Shown here: positions 34,685 through 41,725 of the stretch, one piece after another
Layout of the letters: every line of letters begins with the position of its first letter
Numbering within the stretch: the stretch's first letter is position 1
NCBI GenBank assembly: GCA_947382415.1
Contig: CANCYO010000001.1
Coordinates: forward strand, 151,110 to 215,109
Length of the DNA stretch: 64,000 bases
Source: an uncultured Lachnospiraceae bacterium
GTDB taxonomy: Bacteria; Bacillota; Clostridia; Lachnospirales; Lachnospiraceae
Direction: 5' to 3'
Position numbers and translations under genes: made by a program
Notes under the pieces: model-generated
What the model was told of the DNA's origin: nothing
The model's input: the letters and a program-made list of their open reading frames with translations, nothing else
Databases searched by the model: none

Positions 34685-35386
34685 ATGAAGATAAAGGTGA
34701 GAATAAAGTGGATACTGGATGTCCTGATGACCATAGCATTGTTTTTCCTGATGGGTTATCAGTTTTGGGGTGAAACAGCCCATGAATGGATCGGAGCAGG
34801 GATGTTTGTATTTTTTATTGCACATCAGATCTGCAATCTGAATTGGTATAAAAATCTGTTCAGAGGCAGGTATCATGCCACACGCACAGTCTGGTGCATC
34901 ATTGATATCCTGACACTTGCGGCAATGCTTGTCCTGATGTACAGCGGTATCACCATGTCCCGGCATGTTTTTGCGTTCCTGCCGGTACGGGGCGGTATGG
35001 CGCTGGCAAGGCGGCTGCATATCTTAGGTTCCTACTGGGGCTATCTGCTGATAAGCCTGCACCTCGGTCTGCACTGGGGAATGGTTCTGAATGTATTTTC
35101 AAAAAGGCGTGTAACACAGCAAAAATATTCGATTACAGGTTTTATGATAAGCCTGATTATCGCAGCCTATGGAATTTATGTCTTTTTCAAAAGGGATTTT
35201 CCGGCTTATCTGTTTCTGCACAGTGAATTTGTGTTTTTGGATTATGACGAGCCAAGGCTGCTGTTCCTGATGGATTATCTGGCGCTGATGGGAGTTTGCA
35301 TTTTTATCATTCATTACGGAGCAAAACTGTTGAGAAAGACAGGAGCCAGGAGGAAGGAGGCCGACAGTGAAAGAAAAACGGTTTAG
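34685..35386 (+). CDS. DUF4405 cytochrome b-like membrane protein
   Basis: A 233-residue polytopic protein with about six hydrophobic segments. Histidines placed within helices (FFIAHQICNLNWYKNLF, ARRLHILGSYWGYLLISLHLGLHWGMV) suggest b-type haem binding as in cytochrome b561 and DUF4405 proteins. It would move electrons across the membrane, perhaps to the flavodoxin lipoprotein. It begins 22 bases after the preceding gene behind AAGGAAGAGG and overlaps the start of the flavodoxin remnant that follows. Confidence 0.82.
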   Translation: MKIKVRIKWILDVLMTIALFFLMGYQFWGETAHEWIGAGMFVFFIAHQICNLNWYKNLFRGRYHATRTVWCIIDILTLAAMLVLMYSGITMSRHVFAFLPVRGGMALARRLHILGSYWGYLLISLHLGLHWGMVLNVFSKRRVTQQKYSITGFMISLIIAAYGIYVFFKRDFPAYLFLHSEFVFLDYDEPRLLFLMDYLALMGVCIFIIHYGAKLLRKTGARRKEADSERKTV

Positions 35387-35692
35387 AAAGATTGCGGTAT
35401 CCTTATCCTGCATGGTGCTTATTGCTGCTCTGACTGTGTGCGCTTCCACTTCTGTTCAGACAGAAGAAAAAGAAAGCACTGATCTGCAGCAGAACAGGGT
35501 GGAGGCTTCAGGGGCAGACAAACAGCCTGTGCGGGCAGAAGGTCCGCAACAAATATTTTGAAAGCGTATTTTACCTGGGCGGAAAATACGAGACCGTAAC
35601 TTGTGAACCATGTGGAAAATATGCAGGAGTATGACGTTATCTTGGTTATACACATGAAAAAGGGCAGGAAAATTGTGAAAATACAGTATTAA
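35367..35692 (+). pseudogene. Flavodoxin lipoprotein remnant
   Basis: A GTG at 35367 after AGGAAGGAGG starts a signal-peptide-like sequence (KIAVSLSCMVLIAALTVCAS) and a linker, with a stop at 35561. In the next phase the bases read AYFTWAENTRP, the flavodoxin FMN loop, then a stop, and then NHVENMQEYDVILVIHMKKG, the next strand. So a flavodoxin lipoprotein paralogue has been destroyed by at least one frameshift and a stop. It overlaps the DUF4405 gene end by 20 bases. Confidence 0.7.
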
Positions 35693-35805
35693 GCGCAACC
35701 TGAGATGTATTATTAACGAGAAACTGAAGCAGGCTATACAGAGGTGGTCAGTCATGGTAAAAATAAACACTTGTAAATAAAGGGAAATGTTCTGTTAAAG
35801 CCGGA

Positions 35806-35865
35806 TTGACAGCCATTCGAGTTTATTGTAATATGAATCATGAATTGGGTTAGCACAGACTAACC
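35806..35865 (+). promoter_or_regulatory. ZIP gene promoter with a downstream operator-like repeat
   Basis: TTGACA (35806-35811), 17 bp, TAATAT (35829-35834). Just after the expected start site (about 35841), GGTTAG (35848-35853) and CTAACC (35860-35865) form an inverted repeat around CACAGA. The half-sites resemble DtxR/IdeR-type iron boxes (GGTTAG-x-CTAACC), but the spacer is wider. This placement fits a metal-responsive repressor blocking transcription. Confidence 0.6.
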
Positions 35866-35884
35866 TTGGAGGCTGGAGTAAAAC

Positions 35885-36667
35885 ATGACAACAGAAGTAA
35901 TACAAGGCATTTTATTTCCTTTCATGGGAACGACTTTGGGCGCAGCATGCGTATTTGGAATGCGCGGCGCGCTTCATACCTCAATTCAACGGGCTTTGAC
36001 CGGTTTCGCGGCCGGGGTCATGGTGGCGGCCTCTGTCTGGAGTCTTCTGATTCCTGCAATGGAGCAGGCATCCGAGCTGGGACAATGGGCTTTTTCCCCG
36101 GCGGTGATTGGTTTCTGGTTGGGCATTCTGTTCCTGCTGGCGCTGGATCGGACGATTCCGCATTTGCATCAGAACAGCGATGAACCGGAAGGAATTCGGG
36201 CACGGATGAAACGGACGACCATGCTGGTGCTTGCCGTCACTCTCCACAATATTCCGGAAGGTATGGCGGTGGGTGTTGTGCTGGCGGGATGGATGGTTGA
36301 GAGCAGCGGCATCACCGCTGCCGGTACACTGGCGCTCTCTATCGGTATCGCCATGCAGAATTTTCCCGAAGGCGCTATTATATCCATGCCACTCAAGGCG
36401 GAAGGAGTAAGCAAAGGCCGGGCGTTTCTGTATGGAGTTCTGTCCGGTGTGGTGGAGCCGCTTGCTGCCGTGCTGACTATCTGGGCGGCGGGATTCATTC
36501 TCCCGGCCCTGCCCTATCTGCTCAGCTTTGCTGCGGGAGCAATGATCTATGTGGTGGTGGAGGAATTGATCCCGGAGGCTTCTGCCGGAGAACATTCCAA
36601 TCTTGGGACGCTGTTTTTTGCAGCGGGCTTCACAGTCATGCTGGCGCTGGATGTGGCGCTGGGGTAA
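35885..36667 (+). CDS. ZIP-family divalent metal transporter
   Basis: A 260-residue inner-membrane transporter with about eight helices, likely for zinc, iron or manganese uptake. TLHNIPEGMAVGV on helix four and AMQNFPEGAIISMP on helix five hold the His/Asn/Glu metal sites of the ZIP family (GufA-like group), and a His-containing loop (IPHLHQNSDEPEG) separates helices three and four. The start follows TTGGAGGCTGGAG. The operator-like sequence upstream supports metal control. Confidence 0.9.
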   Translation: MTTEVIQGILFPFMGTTLGAACVFGMRGALHTSIQRALTGFAAGVMVAASVWSLLIPAMEQASELGQWAFSPAVIGFWLGILFLLALDRTIPHLHQNSDEPEGIRARMKRTTMLVLAVTLHNIPEGMAVGVVLAGWMVESSGITAAGTLALSIGIAMQNFPEGAIISMPLKAEGVSKGRAFLYGVLSGVVEPLAAVLTIWAAGFILPALPYLLSFAAGAMIYVVVEELIPEASAGEHSNLGTLFFAAGFTVMLALDVALG

Positions 36668-36803
36668 AATTATGATCCGTTATTCCGTACTGCCGGAAAA
36701 GATGTATAATGACGCTTCAGGCTATTTGTGGTACAATGTGATTAAAAGCTGATTTGAAGCGCGTGATCCGATATAGGAGCAGGATGGAAATGGGGATTAT
36801 AAT

Positions 36804-38048
36804 ATGGAAACAAAGAATAATGGATTCAAAGAAATGGATGTAATCGAAATTAAAGGAAAAGTAAATACAGCCATCTGCTACGCAAAAATAGTGGAGGATG
36901 AGGCCATAGAGCAGATCAGGCGTATGTGTGATTATCCCATGACAGAGGGCTCCCGAATTCGTATTATGCCGGACGTGCATTCCGGTAAAGGCTGCACCAT
37001 CGGAACCACAATGACGATCACAGACAAAGCCGTTCCCAATGTAGTGGGAGTGGATATCGGATGCGGCATGTACACGGTAAATCTCGGGAAAACTTCTATT
37101 GACTTTGAAAAAGTTGATGAGGCGGCCCACTATATCCCCTCGGGGATGAATGTCTGGGAAGGAAGACAGGAGCGGTTTGATCTGACTCAGCTTGTCTGTT
37201 ACAGAGAACTGAAGGACACAAAAAGACTGGAGCGTTCCCTTGGCACTTTGGGCGGCGGCAATCATTTTATAGAAATTGACGAAGCAGCGGATGGAACAAA
37301 GTATCTTGTTATCCATTCCGGATCAAGGAATCTCGGCAAACAGGTGGCGGAGCTTTATCAGCGCCTTGCCATCAATCTGAACAGAGGATATGATGATTAT
37401 ATCGAGAAGCGTGATGCCATTATCAGAACCTACAAGGAGCAGGGACGCAAAAGTGAAATACAGGCGGCGTTAGAGCAGCTTTACTGGCAGGTTTATGAGA
37501 GTGAGACCAGTATGCCGGAGGATCTTTGTTATTTATCCGGCAGATATCTGGAAGATTATCTTCATGATGTGGAAATCTGCCAGACATTTGCAAAACGGAG
37601 CAGAGAGAAGATGGCCGAGGTCATTTTCGAGAGAACCGGAATGACCGGAGGCGAGGCCTTCCATACGATCCATAATTATATTGACACAGATGAAATGATC
37701 CTGCGAAAAGGGGCTATAGCCGCCCACGCCGGAGAGAAAGTGTTGATTCCGATCAATATGCGGGATGGAAGTGTGCTGGCAGTCGGCAAGGGGAATCCGG
37801 AATGGAACTTCTCCGCGCCCCATGGAGCGGGAAGATTAATGTCCAGAACCAAGGCCAAAAATAACTTAAGCCTGGAGGAATACAGGAAAACCATGGAGGG
37901 CGTTTATACGACGTCCGTCAACGAAAATACGCTGGATGAGGCACCCATGGCATACAAGAGTCTGGAGGATATTATCAATGTCATAAGGGAGTCTGTGGAT
38001 GTTATCGATGTGATGAGGCCTGTTTATAATTTTAAGGCTTGTGAATAA
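36804..38048 (+). CDS. rtcB: RtcB-family RNA-splicing ligase
   Basis: Joins 2',3'-cyclic phosphate or 3'-phosphate RNA ends to 5'-OH ends with GTP and Mn2+. The 414-residue protein is at the usual length. MPDVHSGKGCTIGTTM, VVGVDIGCGMY, GTLGGGNHFIEID, VIHSGSRNLG, and SAPHGAGRLMSR carry the metal-binding residues and the His of the guanylylation step. It is orphaned: no rtcA or RtcR-like regulator is adjacent. A strong terminator follows. GGGGATT before the ATG is a modest ribosome site. Confidence 0.93.
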   Translation: METKNNGFKEMDVIEIKGKVNTAICYAKIVEDEAIEQIRRMCDYPMTEGSRIRIMPDVHSGKGCTIGTTMTITDKAVPNVVGVDIGCGMYTVNLGKTSIDFEKVDEAAHYIPSGMNVWEGRQERFDLTQLVCYRELKDTKRLERSLGTLGGGNHFIEIDEAADGTKYLVIHSGSRNLGKQVAELYQRLAINLNRGYDDYIEKRDAIIRTYKEQGRKSEIQAALEQLYWQVYESETSMPEDLCYLSGRYLEDYLHDVEICQTFAKRSREKMAEVIFERTGMTGGEAFHTIHNYIDTDEMILRKGAIAAHAGEKVLIPINMRDGSVLAVGKGNPEWNFSAPHGAGRLMSRTKAKNNLSLEEYRKTMEGVYTTSVNENTLDEAPMAYKSLEDIINVIRESVDVIDVMRPVYNFKACE

Positions 38049-38131
38049 AGGAGTATATGAAGGCAGGAGAACAGTGAAACCTTTTCGCAATGCCAGACTG
38101 TTTTCCTGCACTGTAATATTGGTATAATAAG

Positions 38132-38174
38132 AATCAGGATAAGGATAAGGGATGTATCTTACCTGATTTTTTTA
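38132..38174 (+). terminator. Terminator after rtcB
   Basis: AATCAGGATAAG (38132-38143) pairs with CTTACCTGATT (38158-38168) with one bulge, followed by a T tract (TTTTTTATTA). Upstream, a further hairpin (38064-38075 with 38097-38108) lies in the same 326-bp gap, which otherwise holds no gene. Confidence 0.7.
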
Positions 38175-38374
38175 TTATATTGATCATGGATGGAAAGAAG
38201 GTTTCTGGGAAACTTGGGATATATTGACAAGCTATAATGTCCCTTAAATCTCATTTTCAAATATCTGAGAGAACTAAGGAATGACATTTTGGTAAAAAGG
38301 TGATAAAATAAAGACAGTATAATTCTACAAATTTCGTGATGATACAGTCGTTAATACACAAGAAGGTGGAAAAC

Positions 38375-39484
38375 ATGCAGCTCCCGGAGTCTGATAGTTT
38401 AGAAATCCAATATTTAAGCAGAATATTTGATAATACAAGTGAGTGTTACAAGTTTTTCTGGTTTCAGGCGATTGTTACCAAGGTTCTGGAAGGTAAGCAA
38501 TATATTACATATGAAGAGCTGATTGATGAAATGATCGCAGATGCATGGTACATGGTGGTTGAGTACCATTTGAATTTAGGACCGCGGGACACCTTGGAAA
38601 ATCTGGTACATTATTTGCAGCAGATATCCCAGATTAAATCTTCAGAAAAGAAAGATAACATTCTTGCTTATTTAAGGGTTTGTAAGGATAAAGACGTACT
38701 GAGACAAAAGAGGATATTGACAAAAAATGTGCCATACCGTATTCAGGCGCCTTTTATGAACACAGTCAAAGGCAAAGAATGGAATGTATCGGAGGGTGAA
38801 TTAATTGCCAAAATCAATCGGGAACGACGGCTGATGTATTACTTTGAAAAGTGGAATGGTTTACAGACTAAGATTTGCCTTAGTCCGGAATGGTTTATGT
38901 ATATAGATAAGAACCAGGCGATCATTAAGGGTTGGCTTCAGTATAATATGATCATGTATTTACAGAGACGTAATCCAAGCGTTCCCGGTATTGTTGATAA
39001 ATTATATCCTCCTCAGGAACGAAAACTGGAGAAAGTTAAAAAATATTGGAAACTGTTATTGGAGATTCGTCCCATTTATGATATTTATGGACATATTCAA
39101 CTGACGGACAAGGATATTTCGATTGATCATTTTGTCCCTTGGTCGTATGTGGCGCATGATGAATTTTGGAATTTGCATCCTACTACGCGAAGTATCAACA
39201 GCAGCAAAAGTAATAATTTGCCGGATTGGAATATATATTTTCCGCAGTTGGCAAAGTTAGAATATTTTTCGTATGAAATGATATGGAAATATGATTCAGT
39301 CCATGCCGAATTTGAGAAATGTGCCCGAGAACATTTGAATGATGAAATGGTGCGTAGAAGGATATATCGGAACGGACAGGATTTTCTGGAGTTTGCAAAT
39401 GCTTTGGAAGAAATCATACAACCTGTGTATCAATCTGCAAAGAATTGCGGGTTTAAGGATTGGGTGTATGATTGTGAACAGTAG
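38375..39484 (+). CDS. HNH endonuclease, putative restriction enzyme
   Basis: A 369-residue protein whose C-terminal third has an HNH nuclease core: SIDHFVPWSYVAHDEFWNLHPTTRSINSSKSNNLP, with the DH pair, the central Asn and the final Asn/Lys. The N-terminal 230 residues are alpha-helical and unlike known domains to me. It is directly followed by a truncated DNA-adenine methyltransferase, so the pair was probably a type II restriction-modification system. Start 38375 follows AAGGTGG; another ATG at 38339 lacks a ribosome site. Its A+T-rich base use marks it as acquired. Confidence 0.82.
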   Translation: MQLPESDSLEIQYLSRIFDNTSECYKFFWFQAIVTKVLEGKQYITYEELIDEMIADAWYMVVEYHLNLGPRDTLENLVHYLQQISQIKSSEKKDNILAYLRVCKDKDVLRQKRILTKNVPYRIQAPFMNTVKGKEWNVSEGELIAKINRERRLMYYFEKWNGLQTKICLSPEWFMYIDKNQAIIKGWLQYNMIMYLQRRNPSVPGIVDKLYPPQERKLEKVKKYWKLLLEIRPIYDIYGHIQLTDKDISIDHFVPWSYVAHDEFWNLHPTTRSINSSKSNNLPDWNIYFPQLAKLEYFSYEMIWKYDSVHAEFEKCAREHLNDEMVRRRIYRNGQDFLEFANALEEIIQPVYQSAKNCGFKDWVYDCEQ

Positions 39485-39562
39485 CGACAAATCAGCAATC
39501 ACGTTTTAATAAATACGCTTTAGTAAGATAATGAAACCATATACAGAAGGGAGATTTATTTT

Positions 39563-39946
39563 ATGGAAGATAAAAATAAAAATTTATCTCCTGTTTTCAA
39601 ATGGGGAGGCGGTAAAAGGCAATTATTAAAAGAAATACTATCCTTGATTCCTCCTCATTCCAGATATTATGAGCCGTTTGTAGGAGGTGCCGCAGTACTT
39701 TTAGGACTGCAACCGAGATATGCAGTAATTAATGATTGCAATGCAGAGCTTATAAATGTGTATAGGGTTATACGCGATAATCCGGAACTCTTAATACAAC
39801 TACTTGACGAACATAAGCAAAAAAATACAGTTGATTACTTTTATGAGGTACGAAGTAGGGATCGGGATAAAAAGAAGTATGCTGTTTTTTCTGAAGTGGA
39901 GAAAGCTGCCCGTACAATATATCTAAACAGAACATGTTTTAATTAA
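39563..39946 (+). pseudogene. Truncated Dam-family adenine-N6 methyltransferase
   Basis: The 127 residues begin as in DpnII/Dam methylases: VFKWGGGKRQLLKEILSLIP (motif X), YYEPFVGGAAVLLGL (motif I), INDCNAELINVYRVIRDNP, then break at TIYLNRTCFN, exactly where functional proteins continue into GLYRVN and, later, the catalytic DPPY motif. DPPY is absent, so the product cannot methylate. The sequence after the stop shows no continuation in any frame that I could follow. Ribosome site AGAAGGGAG is intact. Confidence 0.75.
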
Positions 39947-40004
39947 TTTTAAATATTCTATTATACAAAAAATTTTATAACTATTTCAATGTATAGCTTT
40001 TGTG

Positions 40005-40033
40005 TTGCATTTTGCGCACTTTTTGCATATACT
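40005..40033 (+). promoter_or_regulatory. Promoter for the toxin-antitoxin operon
   Basis: TTGCAT (40005-40010), 17 bp, TATACT (40028-40033), 24 bp before the antitoxin start. The spacer contains a second TTGCAT-like repeat (TTGCGC, TTGCAT), a candidate antitoxin operator. TTGCATATACT recurs at 40728-40738 downstream of the operon. Confidence 0.5.
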
Positions 40034-40057
40034 GGTTATAGAAAGGCGGTGCAAATT

Positions 40058-40348
40058 ATGGCAGTCAAAACGGCAAATGTAAATTCAAGAATGAAGTTAG
40101 ATATAAAGCAGCAGGCAGAAAGTATTCTTGAACGGTTAGGGATTCCGCGTTCGGTTGCAATTGATATGTATTATCGCCAGATTATAGCGCATAATGGAAT
40201 TCCTTTTCCGTTGACACTTCCGACGACAGTTCTGGCGCAGGATGAAATGACAGTGGCACAATTCAATCAAATGATGGAAAATGGATTGAAACAGGCTAAG
40301 GAAGATGATTCATTTGATGTGGATGAGGTGTTCAATGAATTAGAATAG
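40058..40348 (+). CDS. RelB/DinJ-family antitoxin
   Basis: A 96-residue antitoxin: the N-terminal ribbon-helix-helix (NVNSRMKLDIKQQAESILERLGIPRSVAIDMYYRQIIAHNGIPFPL) matches RelB/DinJ, and the acidic C-terminus (NGLKQAKEDDSFDVDEVFNELE) would wrap the toxin. It also represses its own operon through the RHH domain. The start at 40058 follows AAAGGCGGTG. It precedes the toxin gene by 11 bases. Confidence 0.85.
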   Translation: MAVKTANVNSRMKLDIKQQAESILERLGIPRSVAIDMYYRQIIAHNGIPFPLTLPTTVLAQDEMTVAQFNQMMENGLKQAKEDDSFDVDEVFNELE

Positions 40349-40359
40349 GAGATTAGTAA

Positions 40360-40692
40360 GTGAAGACTTATACAGTTAGAATCACAAAGCAGGCGAGGGA
40401 TCATATAAGGAATATCAAATCATATATTACAAATGAGCTTTTATCACCTGATGCTGCTATGAACACAATATCTGCATTAAAAAAGGAGATCAAGAGTTTG
40501 TCCCAAATGCCAGAACGAATTAAGCTGACAGATGAAGAACCGTGGCGAAGTGAGGGGATTCGCAGAATGCGGGTAAGAAATTACTATATCTATTTTTGGA
40601 TTGATGATATCAACAACAAGGTTCAGATTACATCTGTAATATATGTTGCCCGTAATCAGGCAGCACAATTGGCGGCAATGGAAATAGAATAG
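40360..40692 (+). CDS. RelE/ParE-superfamily toxin
   Basis: A 110-residue member of the RelE/ParE fold (TVRITKQARDHIRNIKSYITNELLSPDAAMNTISALKKEI, later GIRRMRVRNYYIYFWIDDINNKVQITSVIYVARN). The N-terminus with QARDHIRNIKSYI and the Arg/Tyr-rich C-terminal strands fit ParE, which poisons gyrase, as well as RelE ribonucleases; the two cannot be separated here. Starts at a GTG behind TAGGAG, and with RelB-type antitoxin forms a type II toxin-antitoxin module inside the accessory region. Confidence 0.84.
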   Translation: MKTYTVRITKQARDHIRNIKSYITNELLSPDAAMNTISALKKEIKSLSQMPERIKLTDEEPWRSEGIRRMRVRNYYIYFWIDDINNKVQITSVIYVARNQAAQLAAMEIE

Positions 40693-40786
40693 AGTCCAGG
40701 ATTCAAGAGATTAAGCAGATACATATATTGCATATACTTCCTCCTGTCACTGAAGTCAAATAATTAATTTAGAGAGTGTACCTACC

Positions 40787-41200
40787 ATGTATGAACAAGA
40801 CTACATTATGCGCCTGATCCGCGAAATGGTTAGAGCCCTGTTAAAATTCTTATTCCAAATTGATATGGAAAATCCGACAGAAGAGCTATTTGAGGAGCGG
40901 TCGCAAAAGGAAACCTATCAGATTCTGCAGAAACTGATTGATGCCGGAGAGATAAATGAGGCAGAAAACCGGCTCTATGCTCTGCTTGATACGGGGGACA
41001 GGAACAAACCTGCTGAAACCAAGCTTGCCGGAACCACTTCCGACTTAAAGCTGGCCCTGCTGTTTTACGCTTATCTAAATGAAAAGACAGATAATTTTCT
41101 GGAGGCGCATGATTACAGCAGAGAGGAGATTCAGGCAGGATTAGATCAGATCATCTCACAGTATGGGTTACAGGGTATTCCAGAGCTGTGGCAGCAATAA
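40787..41200 (+). CDS. DUF6483 family protein
   Basis: A 137-residue alpha-helical protein (MYEQDYIMRLIREMVRALLKFLFQIDMEN..., LQKLIDAGEINEAENRLYALLD, DYSREEIQAGLDQIISQYG). I recognise this as DUF6483, widespread in Clostridia and of unknown role; its helix pattern resembles TPR-like packing (AENRLYALL). It is separated from the following 60-residue gene by 27 bases and may be cotranscribed. No ribosome site is conspicuous (AGAGAGTG). Confidence 0.75.
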   Translation: MYEQDYIMRLIREMVRALLKFLFQIDMENPTEELFEERSQKETYQILQKLIDAGEINEAENRLYALLDTGDRNKPAETKLAGTTSDLKLALLFYAYLNEKTDNFLEAHDYSREEIQAGLDQIISQYGLQGIPELWQQ

Positions 41201-41227
41201 TTTAAAAACTCAAAAGGAGGAATCATC

Positions 41228-41410
41228 ATGGGAGAATCAGTTAGAGAATTTTTTGGTCTGGAAGAGTATTCAGAGGAGGCAGTGGACAAGGTGGTAGCCA
41301 TGCAGTCAGCCGGCGGGATATCTGTGCAGGACATTGCGGAGGAAGTCGGTATATCAGTAGAGGCTGTGAATGATATCATTTCTTCAACTTTTCAGGTGTG
41401 GGGGCATTAA
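41228..41410 (+). CDS. Small helix-turn-helix-like protein, 60 aa
   Basis: A 60-residue protein with a probable helix-turn-helix in its second half (AGGISVQDIAEEVGISVEAVNDIISS). AAAAGGAGGAATCATC is a strong ribosome site, which supports translation. Too short for a full regulator; it may help the adjacent DUF6483 gene. No named family is recognised. Confidence 0.65.
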   Translation: MGESVREFFGLEEYSEEAVDKVVAMQSAGGISVQDIAEEVGISVEAVNDIISSTFQVWGH

Positions 41411-41521
41411 AACCGCAGATATTATATATAGATACTATAACCGTTAATATCACCTTAAAATGACCATTAAAATCACCAATAAAACCACCAAAACCCCTGT
41501 AAATATAGCAAATTGTCCATC

Positions 41522-41581
41522 TTGACAAGGGAGTATCTGCGCAGTAATATTAGACCGAAATTGAGGTAGAATATTACTGCG
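41522..41581 (+). promoter_or_regulatory. MATE gene promoter within a 12-bp perfect inverted repeat
   Basis: TTGACA (41522-41527), exactly 17 bp, TAATAT (41545-41550). The -10 lies in the left arm of an inverted repeat: CGCAGTAATATT (41540-41551) and its complement (41570-41581) with an 18-base centre, so a repressor could cover both -10 and start site. The rest of 41411-41725 is A+T-rich with repeated AAAATSACC-like units (41450-41510), and a CACACA/TGTGTG palindrome near 41645-41662. Confidence 0.65.
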
Positions 41582-41725
41582 TATTTATTGTGCATAATTT
41601 ACGCATATATTGCGCGGATAGTACTCACATTCTACTCAGAAATCACACACATTTTGTGTGCATAATATGAATTGCATAATACAAACACTGAAATATTGCT
41701 GAGTGCAAGGACAGGAAGGATCGCT

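Noticed and set aside
40728..40738. TTGCATATACT downstream of the toxin gene as a second promoter or attachment repeat
   Set aside because: Only 11 bases shared with the promoter at 40023-40033; chance similarity cannot be excluded and no target duplication is seen.
41440..41515. Possible CRISPR-like short repeats (AAAATSACC units)
   Set aside because: Units are 10-14 bases, irregular and without spacers of constant length; simple low-complexity A+T-rich sequence.
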